Shown here one piece after another: positions 1 through 7,169 of a stretch of DNA of 64,000 nucleotides. The notes beneath the pieces are model-generated. The model saw only the letters and a list, made by a program, of their open reading frames with translations. It made no database searches and had not been told where the DNA came from. Both the position numbers and the translations under genes were made by a program. Source of the DNA: Amphritea pacifica (GTDB lineage Bacteria; Pseudomonadota; Gammaproteobacteria; Pseudomonadales; Balneatricaceae); NCBI RefSeq assembly GCF_016924145.1, contig NZ_JAFFZO010000008.1, positions 40,501 through 104,500 on the forward strand, read 5' to 3'. Each line of letters opens with the position of its first letter. Within the stretch, counting starts at the first letter, position 1.

Positions 1-750
1 TATCTGCACCTGTCTGGTATGACCGGCACCGCCTGGGAGGTGAAAGATGAACTGTGGCGGGTCTACGGTCTGGCGGTTAGCCGGGTGAAGCCGAACAGGC
101 GCGAGCAGCGTAAAGAGTTGGGAGCCCGGGTGTTTGCTACAGATCAGGAGCGCTGGCAAGCGGTTGTTGAGCATAGTCGTCGGCAGGTTGAGCAGGGGCG
201 GGCTGTGCTGATCGGAACGGCTTCCGTATCCGCTTCCGAAACTGCCAGCGCGTCACTGAAACAGGCAGGACTGGCTCACTATCTGCTCAGTGCCAAGCAG
301 GATAAACAGGAAGCGGAGATCGTCGCAGCCGCCGGGCAGCCGGGCCGGATTACAGTAGCCACCAACATGGCGGGGCGTGGCACCGATATCAAATTAGCGC
401 CTGAAGTCAAACAGGCGGGTGGGCTGCATGTCATACTCACCGAGCATTATGAATCCAGCCGGGTCGACCGGCAACTGGCCGGCCGCTGTGCCCGACAGGG
501 AGATCCGGGCAGTTTCGAGATGCTGCTGAGCCTGGAAGATCAGCCGCTCAGATCCCTGCGGGGTAAGAGCCTGATGCCAACCTGTCGTAGTCTGGGACTT
601 GCCAGTCGGGCAGGGCAGCAGGCCGCTCGGAATCTGCTGCGGGCGGAGCAGCAGTTTGTTGAACGGCAGAACTATCTGGCCAGGCAGTCGACCCTTGAGT
701 ATGATCATAAACAGAAAGACCTTTTAGCCTTTGCAGGATCGGTAGATTAA
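1..750 (+). CDS. SecA-like helicase protein, 3' part (5' end outside window)
   Basis: The reading frame is open from base 1, so this is the C-terminal 249 residues of a longer protein. It begins with the SecA-type SGMTGTA segment and carries helicase motif V (AGRGTDIKL) and motif VI (QLAGRCARQGDPGS), both typical of the second nucleotide-binding fold of the SecA ATPase. The protein ends about 70 residues after motif VI. It lacks the long helical scaffold end and the Cys-rich zinc tail of housekeeping SecA, so it is probably an accessory SecA-like protein and not the main translocase. The next gene, an HlyD-type adaptor, starts on the last base of its stop codon (TAATG), which implies translational coupling and a shared export or efflux task. 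The substrate is unknown. Seen: motifs and overlap. Inferred: accessory role. Confidence 0.8.
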   Translation, partial: YLHLSGMTGTAWEVKDELWRVYGLAVSRVKPNRREQRKELGARVFATDQERWQAVVEHSRRQVEQGRAVLIGTASVSASETASASLKQAGLAHYLLSAKQDKQEAEIVAAAGQPGRITVATNMAGRGTDIKLAPEVKQAGGLHVILTEHYESSRVDRQLAGRCARQGDPGSFEMLLSLEDQPLRSLRGKSLMPTCRSLGLASRAGQQAARNLLRAEQQFVERQNYLARQSTLEYDHKQKDLLAFAGSVD

Positions 751-1553
751 TGTTCAAACCTCTTTTATTACTGACAGTTATGCTTTCCGGTACCGCTTTG
801 GCTGTGACCGATACAGAAGCTGAAAAACTACTGACCATGCCGCTGGAAAACAGCGCTCCCTCCACCGCTGAAACAACCGCCGGCAGTGGTAACAAAGCGC
901 TGGCTTCCGACTGTTTGCTGACCCCCAGTGTCGATGCCAGTTTAGCCAGTCCGGTGGTTGGCGTCATCGATAAGGTGCTGGTGCAGCGGGGTGATCTGGT
1001 AAAAAAAGGGCAGGTGCTGGTGAAGCTTCGATCCGAAGTGGAACAGGCAACCCTGAAACTCAACCGGGCTCAGGCTGAATATGGAAAGCGTACAATACAG
1101 CGTAATATCGGGCTCTATGAGCGTAATCTGATCTCCGAACAGGAGAAAGATGAGATCATTATCAACAACCGTCTGTACGGCTTTGAAGTGGCCCAAACCG
1201 AGGCGATGCTGGGCCAGAAAACGATTCGCAGCCCGATCGACGGCGTTGTTGTAGAGACCTTCCTTGATCCCGGCGAATATGTGGGCGATGCGCCAATTCT
1301 GCAGGTTGCACAGCTGGATCCTCTGTATATAGAAGCGGTGGTGCCGGCCCGCTATTTTGGGGCAATCCCCACTGACAGTACCGCCGAAGTCACTCTGGAA
1401 GAGCCACTGGAGAGTAAACACTCGGCGAAAGTTGTTATCGTCGACCGGGTATTGGACGCCGCCAGTGGTACGTTTGGTGTCCGGCTCTCATTGCCTAATC
1501 CCGGTTACCGGTTACCCGCTGGCCTGAAGTGCAGTATCCGCTTCGATCTTTAA
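750..1553 (+). CDS. HlyD-type periplasmic adaptor (membrane fusion) protein
   Basis: This 267-residue protein has an N-terminal signal peptide (MFKPLLLLTVMLSGTALA) and no later membrane segment. Two lipoyl-like half motifs (GVIDKVLVQRGDLVKKGQ and IRSPIDGVVVETFLDPGEYV) flank a short helical hairpin. This is the fold of RND/ABC efflux adaptors that bridge an inner-membrane pump and an outer-membrane channel. It is shorter than classical HlyD/AcrA proteins, having only a small beta-barrel end. Its start overlaps the stop of the SecA-like gene. No pump or channel gene is visible in the window, so any partner must lie upstream. The cargo cannot be deduced. Confidence 0.8.
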   Translation: MFKPLLLLTVMLSGTALAVTDTEAEKLLTMPLENSAPSTAETTAGSGNKALASDCLLTPSVDASLASPVVGVIDKVLVQRGDLVKKGQVLVKLRSEVEQATLKLNRAQAEYGKRTIQRNIGLYERNLISEQEKDEIIINNRLYGFEVAQTEAMLGQKTIRSPIDGVVVETFLDPGEYVGDAPILQVAQLDPLYIEAVVPARYFGAIPTDSTAEVTLEEPLESKHSAKVVIVDRVLDAASGTFGVRLSLPNPGYRLPAGLKCSIRFDL

Positions 1554-1572
1554 CAGCAATAAATTATAGCGG

Positions 1573-1581
1573 TGGTATAAT
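1573..1581 (+). promoter_or_regulatory. Extended -10 promoter for serB
   Basis: TGGTATAAT at 1573-1581 is a perfect extended -10 element (TGn plus TATAAT), 33 bases before the serB start. No good -35 lies at 17 bases, which is acceptable for extended -10 promoters. It gives serB its own start site downstream of the SecA-like/HlyD pair. Based on motif only. Confidence 0.5.
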
Positions 1582-1614
1582 CCGCTCATCTTTAGCACGC
1601 ATTGCGAATAGGTC

Positions 1615-2841
1615 ATGAAAGAGATCATCCTGCTCAACATCTCCGGCCAGGATAAGCCGGGCGTTACCTCCTCTATTACCAGTATTCTTGCCCAGTTTGA
1701 GATCGATATTCTCGATATTGGCCAGGCGGTTATCCATAATACCCTGTCACTGGGCATTCTGATCGGCGTTCCTCAGGAAGCGGAAGCGTCCAGCTTACTA
1801 CGGGATGTCTTGTTTAAAGCCCATGAGATGGATATGAATATCCGCTTTGAACCGGTTACTGAAGCTGAATATACCGGTTGGGTTGGTGAACAGGGTAAGT
1901 CGCGTCATATTATTACTTTGCTGGCGCGCAAGATCACCGCTGAGCATATTGGCAAGGTCACCCAGACTGCGGCTGATCATGGTCTGAATATCGATAATAT
2001 CAGCCGCCTGTCGGGCCGGGTCTCTATTGGAGCCGCCGCGCTGGAAAAAAGCGGCGAGAAGACCCGTGCCTGTGTCGAGTTTTCCGTGCGGGGTGCGCCG
2101 GCAGATTCCGCCCAGTTGCGCGAAGAGTTCCTGCGTATTGCCAGTGATCTGGATGTGGATATCGCCTTTCAGAAGGATGATATCTACCGTCGCAATCGTC
2201 GTCTGGTGGTGTTCGATATGGATTCGACCCTGATTGAGGCGGAAGTGATCGATGAGCTGGCTAAAGAAGCGGGTGTTGGCGAACAGGTTGCTGAGATTAC
2301 TGAAGCTGCGATGCGGGGCGAGATCGACTTTACCGAAAGCTTTACCCGGCGTATGGCGCTGCTAAAGGGGCTGGATGAATCTGTACTGGAGCGGATCGCC
2401 CACAGCCTGCCGCTCACCGAAGGGGTTGAGGAGCTGGTCTCCAAGCTGAAAGCGCTGGGCTTTAAAACAGCGATACTGTCTGGCGGTTTCAACTACTTCG
2501 GTAACTATCTGCAGCAGAAGATGGGCTTTGACTACGTCTATGCCAACGAGCTTGAGATTGTGGATGGCAAAGTCACCGGTAACGTTACCGGCACCGTCGT
2601 CGACGGTAAGCGCAAGGCAGAACTGCTGCGTAAGATCGCAGAGAAAGAGGGGGTGAGCCTGGAGCAGACCATCGCTGTCGGTGATGGCGCGAACGATCTG
2701 CCGATGCTCTCTATCGCCGGTCTGGGTATCGCTTTCCGGGCCAAACCGCTGGTGCGACAGAGCGCCAAACAGGCGATCTCCACCCTGGGGCTGGATGGGA
2801 TTTTATACCTGATCGGCTTCCGTGACCGGGATACGCTTTAA
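1615..2841 (+). CDS. serB: Phosphoserine phosphatase SerB with N-terminal ACT domains
   Basis: This enzyme hydrolyses L-3-phosphoserine to L-serine, the last step of serine synthesis. The 408-residue protein has an N-terminal region of two ACT-like modules (about residues 1-185; GQDKPGVTSSITSIL is typical) and a C-terminal HAD phosphatase. The HAD motif I FDMDSTLIEAEV holds nucleophile D201 and acid/base D203. Motif II is the SGGF region, and the late acidic motif GDGANDLPML holds D357 and D361. The long form with ACT domains is the pseudomonad-type SerB and differs from the shorter E. coli form. All catalytic positions are intact. It is monocistronic here, with an extended -10 promoter just upstream and a repeat array starting 10 bases after its stop. 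Confidence 0.96.
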   Translation: MKEIILLNISGQDKPGVTSSITSILAQFEIDILDIGQAVIHNTLSLGILIGVPQEAEASSLLRDVLFKAHEMDMNIRFEPVTEAEYTGWVGEQGKSRHIITLLARKITAEHIGKVTQTAADHGLNIDNISRLSGRVSIGAAALEKSGEKTRACVEFSVRGAPADSAQLREEFLRIASDLDVDIAFQKDDIYRRNRRLVVFDMDSTLIEAEVIDELAKEAGVGEQVAEITEAAMRGEIDFTESFTRRMALLKGLDESVLERIAHSLPLTEGVEELVSKLKALGFKTAILSGGFNYFGNYLQQKMGFDYVYANELEIVDGKVTGNVTGTVVDGKRKAELLRKIAEKEGVSLEQTIAVGDGANDLPMLSIAGLGIAFRAKPLVRQSAKQAISTLGLDGILYLIGFRDRDTL

Positions 2842-2860
2842 GAGCAAAGAAGTGGCTAGA

Positions 2861-2931
2861 CGCGGCTTCGCCGCTTGAGAAATCAGAACGCTGCTGCGCA
2901 GCTCGCTAGCCGCTAGACGTCACTTCGTGAC
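2861..2931. repeat. Left array of short 5-bp-stem hairpins
   Basis: Three 13-base palindromes follow each other: GCGGCTTCGCCGC (2862-2874), GCTGCTGCGCAGC (2890-2902) and GTCACTTCGTGAC (2919-2931). Each has a 5-bp stem and a 3-base loop, and CTAG-containing spacers separate them. The stems differ in sequence but each stays perfectly paired. Confidence 0.75.
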
Positions 2932-2989
2932 TTGCTACTAGAAAAAGCAAGAGCTTAAAGCCCCGCCTTCTGGCAAGATATTCCACTCA

Positions 2990-3011
2990 TTCCCACGCTC
3001 CCGCGTGGGAA
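2990..3011. repeat. Palindrome TTCCCACGC / GCGTGGGAA
   Basis: A perfect 9-bp inverted repeat (2990-2998 and 3003-3011) with a 4-base loop. I recall this GTGGGAA-type palindrome as a dispersed intergenic repeat in many proteobacteria, probably of the REP kind. It has no T-run, so it is not an obvious terminator. Confidence 0.6.
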
Positions 3012-3202
3012 CGGGATATGAGTTACGTGACGGATGGATCAAGCTTCACTATGGCAAATGAGACGCCCTCGGTTTTGGCTTCCTGCTTCACCCTACCTCC
3101 TGAATCCTTTCAGTCGTGTGCGGACTCGCATGCAGGGTGTTGTGGCGGCTGAGGGTTAGAGACCCTCGGCTACCCGATTATGTGCTAAATCATTCATACC
3201 CA

Positions 3203-3595
3203 TCAAGTAACCACTATCGATTTGTAAATCACATCTCCATATCCACAAATGAGAGTAGAAGATACTGTGAGGAAGTGGATCATAATTTTTACAAAATTAT
3301 TTAAACTGTTAAACCACAAACCCGAGAAAGGCTGAGGAGCATCGGGATTTTTGCTGAGTATTATTGATGCACTCGAAAGCTTCTTTATAAGAAATAACTC
3401 GGAAAAAATACAAAACACCAGACTCAAACTACCAGAGCGCTGAAACCATGAATCTGACTCCACATAATCTGGCATGAAATACCCAGACCATCCAAAATTC
3501 CAGCATAAAAAGCATGCAACCAGTAACGAGAAAGCCACCAATATGCATTGATTATCGATCTTGGTTAGTTCACTCAATTCATAGCTTTCATTCAT
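3203..3595 (-). CDS. Small hypothetical membrane protein in the cassette
   Basis: This is a 130-residue protein of unknown function. A hydrophobic stretch at about residues 18-38 (ILVAFSLLVACFLCWNFGWS) and a second at about 56-72 (SLSLVFCIFSELFLIKKL) suggest two membrane segments, with a possible third near 108-122. The WFQRSGSL text between the first two resembles small uncharacterised membrane proteins often carried on gene cassettes; that is recalled and was not searched. An AGG-type ribosome site lies about 10 bases before the ATG. The gene sits alone inside the repeat-bounded AT-rich segment and its base composition differs from its neighbours, which suggests lateral origin. It could be a dying ORF, but the amphipathic and hydrophobic pattern and clean start favour a real gene. 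Confidence 0.6.
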   Translation of the reverse strand: MNESYELSELTKIDNQCILVAFSLLVACFLCWNFGWSGYFMPDYVESDSWFQRSGSLSLVFCIFSELFLIKKLSSASIILSKNPDAPQPFSGLWFNSLNNFVKIMIHFLTVSSTLICGYGDVIYKSIVVT

Positions 3596-3936
3596 GGAAA
3601 TAACCTGAACCCTTTCTCACATAACAATTTATTATTGAGCCCATGTAAGCTTTGCTACCTTGCAAGGTACATTTATATTCAGAGATGGGTAAAGGTGTCT
3701 CGCATAAGCCGTCAGTATCAGGAATAGTGACTCAATATGCAAAGGCAAGTGCGGCCAGAGAGGAAAAGAGGATTAATGGTATTTGGTATTCATCCTGAAT
3801 ATCCGTCTGAACTGTCTTACGCGCCTTGCTTAGCGACACAGACCCGTTAAAATCACAGACTACGATACGGGTACTCCAGTTACCCATCCGATTTAACTAT
3901 ACCGCAGTTATCCTATCGATGACTACAGTGGCTGTT
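3596..3936. other. AT-rich intergenic stretch inside the cassette
   Basis: This stretch lies upstream of the small membrane protein. It has no convincing ORF, tRNA or terminator. It presumably holds the promoter of that gene, but no clear -35/-10 pair could be fixed. Confidence 0.4.
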
Positions 3937-3956
3937 TCTCTTTGCTTTTTCTAGCA

Positions 3957-4100
3957 GTCGCGAAGCGACGTTCTAACTACTAGCCAGCGGCGAAGCCGCG
4001 ATCTAGCCACGGCTCTTTATGTTTTTTCTAGCAGTCGCGAAGCGACGTTCTAACAACTAGCTAGCCGCGAAGCGGCGATCTGAAGTTATCGGCGAAGCCG
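3957..4100. repeat. Right array of short 5-bp-stem hairpins
   Basis: Palindromes with a GAA loop: GTCGCGAAGCGAC (3957-3969), GCGGCGAAGCCGC (3987-3999), GTCGCGAAGCGAC again (4034-4046), GCCGCGAAGCGGC (4064-4076) and CGGCGAAGCCG (4090-4100). The spacers contain CTAG, CTAAC or CTAGCC. The array is in opposite orientation to the left array, whose loops mostly read TTC. Stem sequences vary with pairing retained. Confidence 0.75.
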
Positions 4101-4123
4101 CGATCTAGCCACTGCTTTTAATA

Positions 4124-6259
4124 CTATTCAAAAAAATCGTAGGTCATATCTTCGGCAGGGGGTTGCAGGTAGTAGCCCTGAATATAATCGACCCCCAGTT
4201 TCCAGAGTTTACCCATGAGGCGGGTGTCTTCAACCAGCGGGGCGATGCTGCCGATGCCCGAACCTTTCAGGTCTTTGATCAGGGCCGCGAAGGCTTTGTC
4301 CGATTCCGATGAATTACTCAGATCCTGGATGTAGAAACCGTCCAGTTTAACCAGATCGGGTTTCAGTTTTTTGCGCAGCAGTTCACGGTTTTCAGAGACG
4401 CCAAAATGTTTGATGCAGAACTTGCAACCCAGTTTTTTCAGTCCAAAGCGGAACTGTTCGGCCTGCACCTGGCTGGTGCTAAGGTCTGACTCACTGGCCT
4501 GGAAGACGATCATCTCAGCTGGGATGCGGTGTTCCTTAAGCTGATCTGCAATCCAGTTCAGAGCATCTGCATCCTGATAAAAGCCAGTGGTCAGGTTGAT
4601 AAATAACCGGCTTCGCTGATGCTGCCTGAGTTGCTCTGCGACACGGACAAAAGCGTGTTGAATAACCCACTGATCGATTCGGATACTGATATCGGCGTTG
4701 TCCATGGTCGCCAGGAAAACGTTGGGCGATAAGCCCTCCTCACCCTCGTTTTCCTGCAAGCGCAGGAAGACTTCATAGTTACCCCAGCCATTGGCCGATG
4801 CCAGCGCGACAATGGGCTGAAACAGGATACGGAACTTGTCGTTTTCCAGTGCATCGACGATCATTTTGATTGAAGAGTCATCGATATCATCATGATCTTC
4901 ATCTGCCAGCTCAAACAGTTTGACGCCGTTACCCCGCTGGCCATTGTTAAGCACTTCATCCGCAGCAACTCTGGCACGGTCTATCAACTCGATGTAGTGG
5001 GGGGCATTATCATTGATTGAGCAGACCCCGATGCTGCAGGTGGTCTGTACGCTGCTGCCGGTGACATCAATATTTAACTGCGCGATCGATTGGCACAGCA
5101 GGTCGGCAAGCTTTATCGCTTTATCGGGGCTGGGGTCATGGAACAGAATGGCAAATACATCCTCTTCCAGGCGGGCACAGATATGGGTTTTGTTGATCTT
5201 CTGTTGCATTAACTCGGCGACATCTGCCAATACAATATCGCAACCGCTGGTCCCCAGTTCAGATTGCAGAGCGCTGTAATTATCAAATCTGATATACAGG
5301 AGATGGCAGTCTGATCCCCCGGTGAGTGCCCGGTGAACGGCTTTTTCCAGGGCACTTATAAGGTAGTTGGCATCAAACAGACGGGTGGTTGGGTCGAGGT
5401 TTTCGAAACTCTCTTCATTGCCCCTGATCTCCGGGCTGATAATAACCTGAAGGCAGTCCTGATTGAGATAACGCGTCTGCTGGATATTGAAATGCGCCTG
5501 AAAGTTTGTGCCATCGACACGGCGTGCTTTCAGCTCAGTTTTAACGCCGTGACTGTTACTTTGCAGAGCGTCCTGTAGTGCTGTTTTTAACAGATCGCGG
5601 TCTTTTAAAACGGTGAACTTATCCAGCGGTTCATACTGCTGGTCGTTACTGTCATCCAGACCAAACAACTCAGAGAATGCCGGGTTGCTATACAGGGTTA
5701 CCAGATCAGAGGTGAGATAGATAACCGGTAGTTTTGACAGTTCTGCCAGTTGCTGACAGCGCTTTTCAGATTCGGCCAGTTGTGCCTCAACAATGCGCAG
5801 ACGTCGCCGGTTTTCCAGGTGCTCCAGTTGTCTGCGAATCTGAATCAGCAACAGCTCCTGTTCCTCCAGCGAGATCACCGTGGCCATCCGGGCCTTCAGC
5901 CCCTGTAGCAGGGCCTGACTGTTGCTTTTGGGTACCAGTTGAATAATCGGGATATCTTTGTTCAGCCGGTGAAGAATCTGTACTGCCTCTTTGGCACCGA
6001 ACTGGCCTTCTACCTGAGGACTCAGAATCAGGTCCCAGGAGCGTTCGCTGAGGGCCTGGTGAAACTCTTCGGCCGACTGTGCCTGCTGCCCTCTGGGGGC
6101 GAGACGTGCGCCCCGCAACAGCGTGATAATCGGATCCGCTTCCGCTGCGGTCAGGCCGAGAAACAGGATGTGCACATTTTTGCGCAGTCGCTGTCGCTTT
6201 TCAGAAATAATCCTTTTTAACAGGCCATCAGGTGCGCCTGTTGCTGCTTGTCCGCTCAT
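4124..6259 (-). CDS. fimX: FimX-like c-di-GMP receptor: receiver-like, PAS, degenerate GGDEF and EAL
   Basis: This 711-residue protein has the domain order of FimX, the c-di-GMP receptor that controls type IV pilus assembly and twitching at the cell pole. A receiver-like region lies at about residues 28-140, PAS at 175-280, GGDEF at 290-450 and EAL at 460-705. Both catalytic signatures are lost: the GGDEF position reads LEEDVF (364-369) and the EAL position reads EVFLR (496-500), the same EVF replacement known in P. aeruginosa FimX. It is therefore expected to bind c-di-GMP through the EAL fold without making or cleaving it. Its end EDMTYDFFE also resembles the FimX C-terminus. It stands alone, with no pilus genes in the window. 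The name rests on domain order and motif replacement, not on alignment. Confidence 0.85.
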   Translation of the reverse strand: MSGQAATGAPDGLLKRIISEKRQRLRKNVHILFLGLTAAEADPIITLLRGARLAPRGQQAQSAEEFHQALSERSWDLILSPQVEGQFGAKEAVQILHRLNKDIPIIQLVPKSNSQALLQGLKARMATVISLEEQELLLIQIRRQLEHLENRRRLRIVEAQLAESEKRCQQLAELSKLPVIYLTSDLVTLYSNPAFSELFGLDDSNDQQYEPLDKFTVLKDRDLLKTALQDALQSNSHGVKTELKARRVDGTNFQAHFNIQQTRYLNQDCLQVIISPEIRGNEESFENLDPTTRLFDANYLISALEKAVHRALTGGSDCHLLYIRFDNYSALQSELGTSGCDIVLADVAELMQQKINKTHICARLEEDVFAILFHDPSPDKAIKLADLLCQSIAQLNIDVTGSSVQTTCSIGVCSINDNAPHYIELIDRARVAADEVLNNGQRGNGVKLFELADEDHDDIDDSSIKMIVDALENDKFRILFQPIVALASANGWGNYEVFLRLQENEGEEGLSPNVFLATMDNADISIRIDQWVIQHAFVRVAEQLRQHQRSRLFINLTTGFYQDADALNWIADQLKEHRIPAEMIVFQASESDLSTSQVQAEQFRFGLKKLGCKFCIKHFGVSENRELLRKKLKPDLVKLDGFYIQDLSNSSESDKAFAALIKDLKGSGIGSIAPLVEDTRLMGKLWKLGVDYIQGYYLQPPAEDMTYDFFE

Positions 6260-6614
6260 GGTTTTCTTCTGCAGTTAAAACACTCTATGGATCTCTGAGT
6301 GTATCCGCTTTGAGTTGATCTGTCAGCGGGAAGGCTGTTAAAAAAACAGTAGCTCGTAGCTTGAAGAGCCGTCGCTCGTTGCTCGACGTCACAAAGAGCG
6401 TGACTTGTTCGTTGCTCGGAAAGCCTTCTTAAGCGAGTATGTGATGATTTATGGAGTAAGAGCTTTGTAAGAAAGTTATTCTATCTGTCTGGCAGGATCA
6501 ATTATTTGCTTTTCCTAGCTACTAACGACACTAGCCACTTATCGTTTATGTACCAGGTGGTTGTGTGGACTTGGAATTATTTTAAGAACTGAGTAGCTTG
6601 AAGCCAGGAAAGAA
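6260..6614. other. Intergenic region with a hairpin-rich element
   Basis: There is no gene. Positions 6330-6428 are bounded by GAAGGCT and AGCCTTC (an inverted repeat) and contain the hairpin GTCAC (6388-6392) - AAAGAGC - GTGAC (6400-6404), plus repeated GCTCGTTGCTCG-like text. This resembles the hairpin repeats around the serB-fimX cassette. The rest, up to the tRNA operon, shows nothing recognisable. Confidence 0.45.
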
Positions 6615-6689
6615 TGGCTGGGGTAGGAGGATTCGAACCTCCGCATGACGAGATCAAAACCCGTTGCCTTACCGCTTGGCGATACCCCA
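6615..6689 (-). tRNA. tRNA-Gln (TTG)
   Basis: The cloverleaf is complete: acceptor TGGGGTA pairs with TACCCCA, the anticodon loop is TTTTGAT (anticodon TTG), the T-loop is TTCGAAT, and CCA is encoded. It is identical to the copies at 6813 and 10717. It is the last gene of a four-tRNA operon. Confidence 0.95.
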
Positions 6690-6696
6690 GCAAAAA

Positions 6697-6773
6697 TGGT
6701 GGCAATAGCGGGACTCGAACCTGCGACCCTCGCATTATGAATGCGATGCTCTAACCAGCTGAGCTATATTGCC
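6697..6773 (-). tRNA. tRNA-Met (CAT), elongator type
   Basis: The acceptor GGCAATA pairs with TATTGCC, the anticodon loop is TTCATAA (CAT), and CCA is encoded. The first pair G-C rules out an initiator tRNA. The Gln/Met context fits elongator Met. A lysidine-type tRNA-Ile2 cannot be fully excluded by eye. Confidence 0.9.
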
Positions 6774-6812
6774 ATCTATATAACAGTGGGTTTAATAACC
6801 GTTATATAAATA

Positions 6813-6887
6813 TGGCTGGGGTAGGAGGATTCGAACCTCCGCATGACGAGATCAAAACCCGTTGCCTTACCGCTTGGCGATACCCCA
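6813..6887 (-). tRNA. tRNA-Gln (TTG), second copy
   Basis: Identical in sequence to the gene at 6615-6689, with the TTTTGAT anticodon loop and encoded CCA. It is part of a duplicated Gln-Met unit. Confidence 0.95.
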
Positions 6888-6906
6888 GCATTGTCTGATA
6901 AGTGAA

Positions 6907-6983
6907 TGGTGGCAATAGCGGGACTCGAACCTGCGACCCTCGCATTATGAATGCGATGCTCTAACCAGCTGAGCTATATTGCC
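6907..6983 (-). tRNA. tRNA-Met (CAT), second copy
   Basis: Identical to the gene at 6697-6773. It is the first gene of the operon, 16 bases after the predicted transcription start. Confidence 0.9.
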
Positions 6984-7005
6984 TTAGCACTTATCAAGGC
7001 CGCGA

Positions 7006-7034
7006 ATTATTCTCTTTTTTACCAATCATGTCAA
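7006..7034 (-). promoter_or_regulatory. Sigma70 promoter of the Met-Gln-Met-Gln tRNA operon
   Basis: On the minus strand a perfect -35 TTGACA (7034-7029), a 17-base spacer and AATAAT (7011-7006) are followed by a GC-rich discriminator (CGCGGCC). This is the usual make-up of a strong, stringently controlled stable-RNA promoter. Confidence 0.7.
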
Positions 7035-7081
7035 CCAATTGGCGGGAAAAAACCGGTCAATTTCATTGCCTTTTGTCAGGC

Positions 7082-7124
7082 AAAAAAATAGCCATCCTGA
7101 ATGGCTTCAGAATGGCTGTTTTTT
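7082..7124 (-). terminator. Rho-independent terminator after ychF
   Basis: On the minus strand AGCCAT and ATGGCT enclose an inner CTGAA/TTCAG hairpin and are followed by ATTTTTTTG. It ends the prs-rplY-pth-ychF transcript before the tRNA promoter. Confidence 0.7.
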
Positions 7125-7169
7125 GTACGAAAAACAGGGTGAAGTCGGAGAGACTTTCCCGTTTCTGTA

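Larger units (their letters stand above)
2851..4113. repeat. Candidate inverted-repeat-bounded cassette between serB and fimX
   Basis: The left edge reads GTGGCTAGA followed by CGCGGCTTCGCCGC (2852-2874). The right edge reads CGGCGAAGCCGCG followed by ATCTAGCCAC (4090-4112), which is the same text in reverse complement with a 2-base difference. Inner copies mirror each other too: ACTAGAAAAAGCAAG near 2938-2952 against CTTTGCTTTTTCTAGC near 3940-3955. Between the arrays the DNA is visibly AT-richer than its neighbours and holds one small membrane protein. No transposase is present. It looks like a MITE-like or repeat-delimited insertion, but this is inference, and target-site duplications were not identified. 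Confidence 0.55.

Noticed and set aside
3116-3304. A 62-residue open frame on the plus strand in the cassette
   Set aside because: It has no ribosome site and overlaps the more plausible membrane-protein gene on the other strand.
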